From: Straminergon stramineum
Taxonomy: Eukaryota > Streptophyta > Bryopsida > Hypnales > Calliergonaceae
Length of the DNA stretch: 64,000 nucleotides
Direction: 5' to 3'
Assembly (NCBI GenBank): GCA_963920665.1
Contig: OY987267.1
Span: 23,932,001 to 23,996,000 of the forward strand
The position numbers and the translations under genes were made by a program. Under the pieces are notes generated by a model. It was not told the DNA's origin, did not search any database, and saw nothing but the letters and a program-made list of their open reading frames with translations. Shown here one piece after another: positions 37,101 to 48,600 of this stretch; within the stretch, counting starts at the first letter, position 1; every line of letters begins with the position of its first letter.

Positions 37101-38292
37101 GTAGATTCAAAACATTTCGGAAGGGAGAATTCTTACCGACAGTGGCAGACTTGAACGTGGTGATGGCGGGCACCTGCACACTCAGATTCCCTGTGATGAT
37201 AGTTCGGTTGATCCCATCCCCCACAAGCATCACATTGATCCGATCGCTCGCGACTCGCACAAGCTCCTCATACACCCCCGCTTTGATATAAATCACGAAC
37301 CGGCTCCCATTCACCGGCGCCGCGGCCATCGCGGCCTGAATGCTACTGAAATTGCCGGATCCGTCAAGTGCAACCGTAACGTTAGGGTCCACACCAGAAT
37401 CCCCAAGCAAGGCTCTTCGATCCTGAAACCCAAGCCAATTCGGCAGCGATGGAGGAAACTCTCGAGTGGTAGCCATCAGCATTCGTCGCCGGGACGGAGG
37501 AGACGCGGCGCCTGCATCCCGACGCGCATTCGCTAGAAAATACGAGGGCACCCAATTCTCCAACTCTTCACCATGCACAGCAAGCGCATTCACGAACGCG
37601 AGAGCGTTGCTGATAACCTCAAAAGTGAGAGTCGCCCTGTGTTGTAACTCCATGCCTTCGGTGGTCGCGACGCGCGTGAGCCCGTCGCCGCAGTAGCCCG
37701 TGAGCGTGAGGGCGCCGCTGAGGTAGGTTTGAAGATCGGTTGCTTGGAGATTCGTCAAGGCGTCAGTCGCGGAGAGCAAGCGCGAGGAGCGCTCCAGATG
37801 CGATTTGGCTAGTGCGAGATTCGCCTTGCAGTCGTCAACAAGTCCCGTGTAAGTAGCGTTGCGAATTATTTCTGGGTCCTGACGTAGTGCGATCGATTGC
37901 GAGAGCAAGGTCGAGGCCGCGTCCGTCGCGACCGTCGCGACCGTAGTGGTGAGGCCGAGTGGTGCGGCGGTGAGCGACGAAGGATTGGCGGTGAGGTTTG
38001 AGACGCAAGTCTCAGGAAAGCGAGTCGCGTTGCATGCGAGCGCAATAGCTCGGGCTCCGCGAATCTGGAGCCCCGAATTACGATCCTCACTGCGGACTTG
38101 CGGGGTGAGGAAAGTCAGGACGAGGATCACGGCCGTGGTGAGGAGAATGGACGCGGTGGTGACGACGATGAGGCAGGAGCTGTAGCCTCGACGAGATGGC
38201 TTCGTCACGGCTGCGCGCTCAATCGCGAAAGCTACGCTGCTGCTAGTTTCTTTTTCTTGCAACAGCAGACTGGATTCCTCATGCGAAGCCAT
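34133..38292 (-). CDS. Pectin methylesterase with N-terminal inhibitor-like pro-region (type I PME)
   Basis: Removes methyl groups from cell-wall homogalacturonan; acts in the apoplast after Golgi processing. Three exons, 37137..38292, 34911..35405 and 34133..34329, encode 615 residues. A signal anchor lies at about 38-63. The PMEI-like domain (about 80-240) has its four cysteines C87, C96, C155 and C201. Two basic processing sites follow, RRRML (268-272) and RRALL (292-296). The catalytic domain starts near 304 and shows GSGNFSSIQ, GVYEE, Q409 (QAVALR), Q431 (QDTL), the catalytic D453 (DFVFGNAA) and R522 (LGRPW). It ends with GWLPWSG, YGEYGNTGPG and GIPFTDSFW. All expected active-site residues I can place are present, so the enzyme should be active. 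Intron 1 is 1,731 bp, intron 2 is 581 bp. Which PME isoform it is cannot be said. Confidence 0.95.
36860..36965 (-). other. tRNA-like segment inside PME intron 1, possible SINE head
   Basis: On the minus strand TTTAGCTGTTGGGCAGAG resembles an A box and GGATTCAAATCCTG, about 30 bases on, resembles a B box with T-stem. The acceptor and anticodon stems do not fold convincingly, so this is not called a tRNA gene. A decayed tRNA-derived SINE or chance similarity are the options. Confidence 0.22.
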
Positions 38293-38431
38293 CGCGTCCC
38301 GGGGCTCCGCATCCCTACCCCTGCACCGAATTGTGACGAATTACACAAATCCCGTCTCTAACTCTCGTCAGCATGCGTGCACATACGCAAAATCCCCCGC
38401 AGAGGAATCCACGCATACAAATTCAAAGGGT

Positions 38432-38866
38432 AGATCTACAGAGCCTCAATGATTCTTGCGTCACTCTCATTGCCTTGTGAGCTATCACACACACACCAAG
38501 AGAGGGTCGAATCTCTCTCTCACAAGCTCACCTGCGCAACACAAAATTCGAATTCCAGGGACTTCCAAGAAGTCGATTGCGCAGGCAATAACCTCTATTT
38601 GCTGCCACAAATTCGACGGTCTGGGGAGTCAATTCAAAAATTCAGAGACCAGATCTACAGCGTCTCAGAAATTCTCGCGTCACTCTCATTGCCCTGTGCG
38701 ATTTCCCGGCGACCCGGCCCAAAGAAAGAAGGCCGGATCGCTCTCCACAAGCTCATTACAACAGCAGAACACAAAAATTCGAATTCCAGGGACTTCCAGG
38801 GAGTCGACTGCGCAGGCATTGATCTGTATTGCTGACGCAAATTGGACGGTCTCGAGAGCCAATTCA
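38432..38866 (-). repeat. Tandem duplication of about 219 bp upstream of the PME gene
   Basis: Unit 1 starts AGATCTACAGAGCCTCA (38432), unit 2 AGATCTACAGCGTCTCA (38651). Both continue with CGCGTCACTCTCATTGCC-like, ATTCGAATTCCAGGGACTTCC and GTCGAxTGCGCAGGCA. Identity is about 80 percent with indels. It lies 140-570 bp upstream of the start codon, so it duplicates probable promoter or leader sequence. Confidence 0.85.
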
Positions 38867-40045
38867 CAGAGCGCATGATCAAGAGGTGCGGGAACGGGAA
38901 GCAATCCGAAGCGGAGACACGGGCGGTTTTAGGGGAGGATTGATGGGTTGCACGTCAGTAGCGGGCGTTGTGGCGTTTCCGGTTATTGCGCACCGGTGGG
39001 GTCATTGTTATCAGTTTCCACGTGATTCGGCCTTCAACTGTTATACGGTGGTACAGAATGTTTCACATTTGTAATGATGTGGTTTCTTGTAAAATTAAAT
39101 TGGACTCTTAACATTGTTTAACTAAGCTCTCATGATACGAAGAACAATTTGCTATGGAATACTTGGATAGCAACTTTGAGTAAAATCCTACTAGGGAATT
39201 TCAATAAAATGGCATATTTCATACACCATTTTCAGATTTGCACGGTCTAAACCATAAAAGTGACATTTAGGACATGTGTACATTTCAAACTACATGGGCT
39301 AAACTGTAAAAGTGCCAAAGTTGTGGAATGGCGCCATTTTAACAAAATTCCTCATGTATGATTCATAGTCAAATTGTTTTGTTCTTAGTTTTCAATTTGC
39401 AAATCCTAGAATCTCCCTATTCAAACATTCTTAGCATGAATTAGAGGATTTCAAAGTTTGGGATGACTTTTGATCATTGAAACTTCACCCAAGGTTTTTT
39501 TTTAGTTTTTTTCGTGTTTTGTGGTATTTCTTGATAGATTCATGTGTTTAATGAATCATTCCTAGTTTCACTCCAAGTTACAATTTTTCATCCTAACTTA
39601 GTTTAATGAAGGACCGAACTTCATCCTACTCTATCTTCTTTGATTTTTACTTGTTTTATATGTGTTATATGTTTTTGGAACCCCCTTTCTTCACATTGTA
39701 AGATTTTCAATCTGTTTCTAAGTTATTTTTGCAAATTCCAAAGCCTTATAAGGACTAGTTTTCCTTAAACTTCTAATGTATACTACATGGTATATTTCTA
39801 AGCAAAAGAGTTTTATTCTGGAATTAGGATTTAAATTACTTAAAACAATTTGTAGAATGGTATGATACTTGCTAATCGGAACTTCCTAACATGAATTAGA
39901 GACTTCTAAAGTTTCATATAATTTTTAGCCATTGATCCTTCATCTTTGGTTTTCTTCTAGATTTTTTGGTCTTTTTAGTTGGTTTTGATGGATTTGAGTA
40001 TCTTCCAACTAATTCTGTATGAAAGTTGTAATTCTTCCTATTTTC
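38867..40045. other. Intergenic DNA, no gene seen
   Basis: The GC-richer first 200 bp may be promoter of the PME gene; the rest is AT-rich and without a supported feature. Confidence 0.5.
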
Positions 40046-40252
40046 ATTCTAAGCTCGGAGGGGGGAGGGGTAGTGAGCGGTTGGAGTAGCAACATACGTG
40101 TGAACAAATGATAGGGTATCTTAAAAAAATGGGGGCTAAAAATTATAAATGGGTTTAGAGTAATATAGGGTATCGAAAATGGCATTAGACATCTTTAAAG
40201 TATTATAGGGTATGGAATAATAGGTCCCATTAGAAATGATAGCATGTGGAAA

Positions 40253-40297
<45 letters not shown>

Positions 40298-40382
40298 TCA
40301 TACCCCCCCTATAAAATAGTGGTTGTTCACACCTATATCCTTATTTTTTTAACACACTAACCCCCCCCCCCAAGATTCTAAG
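40046..40382. mobile_element. hAT-like MITE with 8-bp target duplication
   Basis: The element 40054-40374 is flanked on both sides by the direct repeat ATTCTAAG (40046-40053 and 40375-40382). Its ends are inverted: left CTCGGAGGGGGGAGGGGTAG, right (inverted) CTTGGGGGGGGGGGTTAG. GTGTGAACAA recurs about 55 bp inside each end. Eight-base duplications are typical of the hAT superfamily. No coding capacity; it contains the (TAA)n tract. Confidence 0.72.
40254..40297 (+). repeat. (TAA)n microsatellite
   Basis: About 14 uninterrupted TAA units inside the hAT-like MITE, likely to vary in length between individuals. Confidence 0.97.
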
Positions 40383-43300
40383 TTGTGGGTTTTCATCGAA
40401 AACTTGTCCACATTCAAACTTCATCCTACTCTATCTTCTTCATATTTTCTTGTTTGTTAAGTGTTGTATGTTTCTAAAAACTTCTTAAATTTCTCTACAT
40501 GAATGTATATCTAAAGTTTGAATTTAAGTTCACACTAGAGTATTATTTCAACACCTAAATTTATAATAACTAGTTGAATTTTTTTTGTCTTCTAAACATA
40601 AAATTGTCTAATTTTTGAGAATTTTTATACTAGCTTAATGTCCTAACTCCTTTAAAAGGATTCCAGAAAAATCTCTTGATTACTTCCTAACTTAATAAAA
40701 TACATGTGATTACCAAAGTAGGGAATCTTTATGCATTTACCTCATTTGTGTTAACCACCACTTCACCATTTTCTCTTCTGTCCATCAACAAGCATGTTGT
40801 TTGCCTTGTTAGATTCTATGTTGTTAATTTTTTTTTTTTATAGCTTAAGTTTGTATTTTTTACAACATAGATTTTACAAATCTTAATCCAAATCTATTTA
40901 ACATTCTATTTGTTGTTGTTGTTTTTTTCTAATTTTTTCTATAAGTTTTTTTTCTATAATTCTGTTTTCTTTTTTACTATCACTTTATAATTAAGTACTC
41001 TAATTTTGATTTGAATTTCTTTTTTTTCTCTAAAGGTTAGAATTGGCTTCAACTATAGGTACTAAGGTATGTGCCATGGATTTTTAATTTGGATAATATC
41101 TCAAAGGTAGGTTGACTTTTAGTTCTACACTAAATGATACTTAATATATGCAATTTTTTCTTTAAATCTTAGTTAATTTAACCAAGATTCAAAAAGGTGG
41201 ACTTTTGATCATCAACCTCTAAATTCTTTGATGACTTGAGAACGTATCGATCCTATATCCTAGTGTCAATAACCTAGGTGTGGGTTTCAACTTAATTTCC
41301 AAGCATAAGATGAGATTCACTTTGTTGTGGTGCCCATAACTTAATTCCCACTCTAGCTCCTAAATCTATCCAATTCTCAACACCCACTTTGTCTCATTCT
41401 AGCTCCTAGATGTGGCCCAACTCTCAACTCAATCTTGGCTTCCAACTCTCAATTGATTCTTGCTCCCAACCATGGCTCCTAACTCTTTGCCAAACTTTGA
41501 CTCCCATTTTTGTCTTATTCTAGTTCCCACAATTGGCTATCTAACTTCTATGTAGGCTTGGATCAAAGCCACATGTCTAAGGGGCCTTGGTTTTTGTAAT
41601 GGGCAATTGGAAGTTAATTGAATTTTGGAGGAATGGCATATCCTCAATTCTACAATCATGCGGAAGAAACAAACTATGGGGATAAAAAATAAATAAATAA
41701 AATGGGTTAGTTTGGTATTGCTATTCAAAGCTTTGCCATCTCTACATTTTTTTGGTTTTACAAACAAAATAAAAAAAGGGAAAATATTTTAAATAAATAA
41801 AAATTCTAGACTCTAAGTTTGAAGCTTTGTCATAGGTTTGTTATTTGTTGGCCACCATTGGGGGTTGAACCCTAGTTTCCACCATTGCAATGGAGAATCT
41901 TTGCATTCAATGAACCTACTTCCCTTTAATGACCACTATGGCCTTGGCCTTTGGAGGCTTCACACTATGGTGGATGAAGGCTCCAATTCCTATTTTGAAG
42001 GCCTATTTATTGCCCATTCCCTTGGACTTGCACCAAAGTTTAGCCACTCAATCCCACGGCCTCTTGACTTGGCCAGTGATAGTGTGAAGAGGCCCTAAGT
42101 TTGGTAGGGCCTTCATATCTTGCAAACTAGCTAGTAAAAAACCCTTATAAAAGCTCTAACAAGATGGAAATTATGGTTATAAAACATTTGCTCAAAGACT
42201 AAAGAAACCATCTATTTAGAGAAAGGAAGCCATTGACACTCTATCAAGAAGGTATAAGATCATACAATTGCAACCATGTGTAAGTAAAAAATTGCCAATA
42301 CAAAGATTGGGATGATTTTGAAGTCACCAAAGAAAAAAATTGATTACAAATCTCTAGTATTGTTAAGGTCAAGGAATCAATATTCAAATGAAATAAGATT
42401 CAAAACCAAAGCAAGTAGCAAGGCCAAGAAAATTGCAAAAGGTTTACAAGATGAATGCATTCTTTAAAGGAGTATAAGAAACAAGCTTAGCTATACGGCT
42501 CCAAGACTTGTGTTGGCAAGATTGAGGGTATGTTCCTCTCATCTTGCCTTTAATACATACTATCATTGTGTCTTAAAGTTGATTCAAGAAACTCAAGATT
42601 TTTTAGGAAATACTAAAAAACCCTAGGGCTTATTAAAATGCTTTGAGAAATTGCATTTATGGTTTAAAAGAAAGATTTTACAATTTTCAAGTCGCCACAC
42701 ACAAGTATTTAATTCTAAAAGTCATGTAACATAACATTCACACATATCTAAGAAGTTTGACTTTGAAGTGGCTATATACTTTGAATAAAAGTATATGGCC
42801 TTCCAACTAGCTATGGTGTTGCCATACATTGCAGGCAAAAGTATATGGCTCCTAATGCCTTGGCCATACACTTTGAACAAAAGTGTAGGGCCTCATACAA
42901 TTACATTAATTAATGTGGTCATATACTAGTGTCAAAGGTGAATGGCCTTTATTGTTAAGGACTTCTCTACAACTTATCCAAAGAGTATATCCATGAAAAG
43001 TAGCAAGTATGGTTTGCGGAAATTAACATTGCCATTGTAGCTCTCTAACAAAACTACTACACAACCACCAAGCCAAAGCTTAATGTCGTTAATGGTGAAG
43101 TTGTAAGTAGAATCTATTTTTTTTATTTGGTGAATATGTAATAAATTTTTAAAAAGAAGCATGTGACTCCTACAATGGGTCATAGACTCAATAGGAAACT
43201 ACACATTTAGAACCTTAAAGCAATAGAAAGTGATGCATGTATCATGCACTCTAATAATCTACTCAAGTTCTAAATACTTATAAGATTGCGTTGTTGTTGG

Positions 43301-43750
43301 GCAAAACTCATAGTTCATATTAGATACTTGGTAGGTAATGTGGTGCTACCTTGGTGTCCCTCTCTACCGAGGTGGTTGTATTTAACCTTTAATTGAGTAG
43401 GGATCACAAGTGTAGCCACCCACATCATGGTTTTCTTTTGTGTCTTTTACATAAAAAGTGTATGAGTTGACATATTAGTAATACTAGTATTGGGATGTTA
43501 AGGTGTAAAAATATCATAAAAAGTTCTAAAATAAAAATTTACGTGGATGAAAATGAGACAAAAATTGTGACATATGAAATGTAACATCATTAGCATTTTA
43601 TGTAACAAATAATAAAACTATTGAAACATTTGCAAAAATATCTTGTTGCATAAGAAAACTTGTTTTTATGAGTTTGTGAGAATGGAATTTTTACGACTAC
43701 TTCCAAAATTTGTTAGGATGAAAACATAACTATTTGTCTCAAAGAGAACG
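40383..43750. other. Gene-free AT-rich tract with two patches of degenerate short repeats
   Basis: At about 41330-41540 a phrase like CCAACTCTxGCTCC recurs six or more times at 25-45-bp spacing. At about 42760-42960 a phrase like GGCCATACACTTTGAA recurs in both orientations four times. The 86-codon frame at 41838-42098 has no motif or splice context. No gene supported. Confidence 0.55.
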
Positions 43751-43962
43751 TGACACTAGAAGAAAACAGTGTTGATTTCAACAAAATCCAATTGATGCAA
43801 AATGCAGTTTTTTTGCCAAAAAACGCACAAACTGCGTTGGCTACAACACAATTTTCAGAAAATTGTGTTGTAGCCAACGCAGTTTGTACGTTTTTTGGCA
43901 AAAAACTGCATTTTGCATCAATTGGATTTTGTTGAAATCAACATTGTTTTCTTCTAGTGTGA
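43751..43962. mobile_element. 206-bp CACTA-type foldback MITE, nearly perfect hairpin
   Basis: The element 43754-43959 begins CACTAGAAGAAAAC and ends with its inverse, close to the CACTA (En/Spm) terminal consensus. It is flanked by the 3-bp direct repeat TGA (43751-43753, 43960-43962), as expected for that superfamily. The two arms of about 102 bp differ at only two positions plus one T in a homopolymer, with a 3-base turn. This indicates a young insertion. A transcript through it would form a long hairpin. Confidence 0.88.
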
Positions 43963-44042
43963 CAGTGGATAGTGACATTGAACACTTTGATAAATATACT
44001 AGAACAAAGCTTGTTGCATTTAATAACAGTGTAGAGGTTTCA

Positions 44043-44855
44043 TTAACCCCCAAGTGCCCTACCAACCATATATGGTCCATCTGAAATTTCAGGCTCATTT
44101 TGGTATGGGCAATTAAATTCCTTTTACAATTTAAAAAAATTTATGGGCAGTTTTGAAGGTTAATTATTAAAAACTTTTATTTTTTACTGAAAAAGGTAAA
44201 TATTTGATTTTTGAGAGGTCTTTGAAGGCATATAAGTGAAGAGTAAAACTTGCTAATTTTACTTCATTTCCCAGCTTTGAACAAGGTTTTTCAATTTCAC
44301 TTGATTTGAGATCTTAAAAATTGTACTTATCCATTTGCTTAGAAAATGGTCCCAATGGAAAGAGTAAAGTATTTTCATGATTTTCACCATTGAAAATTTA
44401 AACATGCAAGTGTTGATTTGGAGTTATTTATGATTTCCACTTGTAAGGAAAAATTGCATTTCAATAATTGCAAGGTGGATTGTGTAGTGAGTTTGATAGC
44501 TCTTCGCTTGGACTTCAGGTTATTAGAAGTGCATTTTAGTGTGCTAACACAATTTCTAGTTGGTCATGTCACCTCTAATCCCAAGAAACATTTATATGCA
44601 AATTTCTGAAACATTGTGGAGAGGGACATCATACTAAAAATAAAAAAACGTAGTTTTCTCTTGTTATAATTTCACAACATCTATGCAATTTTGCACTCAA
44701 AATTGGTATGCATACTAATAAGCAAGCTCTTTAAAAATCTATATGGTTAGATTTTGAAAATAAATAAAATTTGCTCCATTAGGGATAACTGTAAGGCCAT
44801 ACTCTTTTTTCATAGTCAAAACACACTTAGAAAGGCTTGGACATCTAGGGGTTAA
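44043..44855. mobile_element. 813-bp TTAA-flanked non-autonomous element
   Basis: Left end TTAA-CCCCCAAGTGCCC (44043), right end inverted TTAA-CCCCTAGATGTCC (44855). The inverted ends agree at about 9 of 13 positions and both flanks are intact TTAA. No transposase is present in the interior. Pairing of these two ends is my inference from orientation. Confidence 0.55.
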
Positions 44856-45657
44856 GTTGTAAGGTTGTATAGAGAAGGTGTTTCGAGGTCATTGGCAAGA
44901 CAACAAATTCATGAATGAAAAAATCATGGATGGAAATATGATGGATGATATTGTGACTCACTCTTGCATTTAATATAAGAGAGTGGTAGTACAACTATTA
45001 CTGAAGACTAGCAACAATATCCAATTGTGTAATAGTTTGTCCAAATTGAATTAAAAACTCAATGATACTTCTAAAATTGAATGAAAATTTGTAAGGATGA
45101 AAATTTGAACATTTTTCAAGAAGAGAATGTGACAGGAGAAGTCATGACACTATTTGTATTGAATAGTAGAGATATGGAATAGTAGATAATATAAGAGATA
45201 CGGAATAAGAGATAGATAATAGATACGTCTAAAATTGTAGCAAACGACACAGGTCAGACCATAGATTTATACTACGGTAATATCCGGCCGTGATACCCGT
45301 CCCTTTGCACAACTGTTTCCCGCGAATTCCCACCAATGGGCTATGGCAAACGACGTGGGAAGCTGCTGAGTTGGCCCGATTCCGCTGGCCAATGGGTACA
45401 GGTCACCTGTTCTGATTCCTCGCGAGAACTGTCGTCCTTCTCTCCCCAGGCGTTCTGTGTAAAGGGAACTACAGTACTCTCACATCTCTGCACACCGTCA
45501 GTAGGGTTTGGTCCTTCTCCGGGACAGGGCATAGCGCGAGAGCCTTGCTTGCGCTTCATGGATTGATTCGCGCTTCGTGAAATTCATTTCTGGAACACGA
45601 TTTCGAGTTGAGGAGAAGGTCTCGGGGGAAAGTCTGGTAGTGGTAGTCGTCGTCACA
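44856..45657 (+). promoter_or_regulatory. Upstream region and leader of MTV1
   Basis: An AT-rich segment with a degenerate AGAGATAxGGAATA repeat (about 45165-45230) gives way at about 45270 to GC-rich promoter/leader sequence. An in-frame upstream ATG at 45577 would add 27 unrelated residues; family similarity supports the start at 45658. Confidence 0.45.
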
Positions 45658-48600
45658 ATGCAGCAGGGCGTGAGAGCCGTGGAGTCTTACAGGCGGACGC
45701 TCCTCATCGACGGCGTCACGAGCGACAATGACTCCATTGCGCCCGTGTATAAGCTGGAGGAGATTTGCACGCTCATGCGGACATCGTCTCTGGATATCGT
45801 GCGGGAGCTTTTGGACCGGATTCTCAAGCGGCTGGATCACAAGAGTCCGATTGTGAAGCAGAAGGTATTTGGTTGCGTTAACCAGGGCACTGAATGAATA
45901 ATCGGGGATTGAATTCATGTCGGTTGCTTGATCGGGATTGGAATTTGTGCGTGCGGACTGCTGCAAAGGTGGTTCTGTGAAGTTGTTTCCGATCGAAGCT
46001 TGAGGGTTTTGTAATGTTTTGAATTCGCAATTGCTTAGGTGTGGCTGGGAGTCGCACACAATTTTGCAAGAGTAGTGTTCTATTCGGCTATTTTTTTCCA
46101 GGATTCCTTTGGTCATTCAATGCTGCGATTGATCATGGTCAATTTGACTGTGGAGCATTCCATTTGGGATTTAGACGTATTGTGAAGCAGAAGGTATATG
46201 TTGCTCTCCAGCTCACTGAGATTGCGGATTGATGTTTTAGAGGAGGAAACCAGTGTTCATTTCTTCATTAGGGTTCGGAGAGTTGGAATTGGTGCTTTGG
46301 ACTTCAGACTCCGAGGTTGTTGGTGATCATGCTATGGATAGCAGGAGGGTTTGTTAATGCTTTTGGATTAAGCAGTGGTGTAGGTCGTTGTGTATTGCTG
46401 AGTGTGATACAGAATTGTGCATCAGCAGTTTTCTGTTTGGCTATTTTTCTTCTGCATTCATACAATGCAGTGGTTTGATGATCGGTATGGGAAATTTATG
46501 CGTGGAACTTTCCGTATTGGGATTTGGACGTACGTAGTGTTGAATGACTGGACTGAACACCAATAGACATCTATGCTGGGACGAACTAGGTCAATCGTCC
46601 TGAATAGGCGCCTTGTAAGGTTTTCTCACATTTACTTGATTCCAGTGAAGGCTTACTTGAACTGCAGCTTAGTTCATTTTGCAATGGTTTGCGCAGGCAT
46701 TGAGGCTCATAAAATTTGCTGCTGGAAAAGCAGGCTTAGAGTTCCGCCGCGAAATTCAACGGCAGGCACCAGTTATTCGAAATTTATTACACCACAGGTT
46801 GGATATTGTTCTGTGCTTTGCGAGCTTGAAAGAGATGCATGAATCGGTCATTGACCTCGCAGCTGAAGTTCAGAAGGGAGCAGTTTTATCTGATGACGTC
46901 ATAGGCGATTCATCGGTCTTTTTTGCTACTGAATTGTTCGCAAATGTATCTAGGAATGTGTTAGTATGTTTAATGCAAAAGGATCTTCTTGTTTGATTTC
47001 CTTTATTGTAAAGTGCAGGGGACAACCTGATGCTTTAAAAGGAGATGCACTGAACAAGGCTGTCCGTGAAACCGCACAAGAGGCGCTCTCTGCTATATTT
47101 GCGTCCAGCGATAAACCGTCTGTAGAAGAAGTGAGTAAGCGCATGGAGGGTTTTGGGAACACAAATTACGACTCATCCACTCGCGAGGTTAAGAAGTCGA
47201 TGTTGGATGATGTGATGGGTTTTGGGAGTTCAACAATTCGACAAATGAGTGGGTTGACTAGTAGCGGGAGCAGCGGAAATTTTGGTAGCTCAAACTCTGG
47301 CAGCTACAGGTATTAACATCCTCGTACAGGTTGTTTCCATTCAAGTTTTAGTCTGCCACGAGAATGTATAGTTCAAATCTCTATTCCTTTGAGAATGTGA
47401 CACAGGTGCATTCTCGTTAACTACTTATTTTTCTTTACAATCACATGAGCATTCATGTAGAGTCGATGCTGGAACTCAGTTCTGATGTGCTTGCAAATAC
47501 ATTACAGGGGAACCAATTTAAGAAGATCTTTGACTGAAAGAGAAACTAAGTACAACCCTTCAGATAATCAAGCATCGACATATTCTTTGAATTCACATGA
47601 AACTTTCGAATCCCGGGGTAGCAAGACAGAATCCAGTGGAGGGGGATCTCCACGTCATGAAGGAAGGCCTATGACTCAGGAAGATCGGTTGGTCGATGTA
47701 ATTACCACTCCAGGGGGGGTGCGGCTGCAACCGAGTCGAGAAGCAGTTCAAAACTTTCTCACAGCAAGTGCTAAATTGGATGGAGATAGACTTGGTCATG
47801 CGTTACAAAGCAAGTTACAAGCACACGCATGGCAGGTGAGCATTGCATGTCGTCTGTGGTTGACTTTGTTATAAGCTGTAGAGTTATTATTACTATGCCT
47901 GGCGGCTGAACTCGATTTCATTTTTCTTGTAAAAGTGGGACTGCCATTGGATGTTAGTGAAGCTACTTGGTGGAGACTGACGGGTCCTCTGAACTAGGTT
48001 CGATTGAAAGCCACGTGTGTCGTGGAGGCTGTGCTGCGGCAAGGAGATAGCAATGATGTGTTTCAGAGAATGGCAAGGATGTTTGAAGAGGACTGTGGTC
48101 CCGTTGTTGAGAACGCACAATCTCCACAGGCTTCTTTGAAGGAGAAATCTAGGAAGGTTCGTTGCACTATGAACCCTCATGATTTTGTACAAGTTACGAG
48201 ACATCCATGCATGCAATATCTTTTTTCTTAGTCGTGACAATACTAAAAGAATTTGGTGTTCTTCAGGGTTGAAGTTTGAGTAGTATGGTAAGCCTGACTC
48301 TGGTGTATGTGCTGCATTGTATTCTTGCAGGTTCTGGATCTGCTTGGACTGGGCAACTCAGAGGAAAACGAGCGCCAAACTGCATCAGGGCGCATTCCAC
48401 CTCCACCTGGGGCCGCATCAGCTGTAGCGCCTCCTCAACAGCCTGCGGTGTTACCTGATCTCATGGATGGTTGGGATGCACCTGAAGGAACTGATAGTGC
48501 ACAGGTGATCTTGCTGGACCAAGTGTGTCCGAATTTACTGGATGATTAATTTGTTGTAGCGCTTGCGAATATGTTCAAGAATTTGTTTGGATTTAAGACA

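Noticed and set aside
37466..38185. Plus-strand frames opposite PME exon 1
   Set aside because: Antisense shadows of a GC-rich exon.
40254..40297. CRISPR-like or satellite array
   Set aside because: It is a simple (TAA)n tract without spacers.
41838..42098. 86-codon frame in the gene desert
   Set aside because: No motif, promoter or splice context, and it lies among degenerate repeats.
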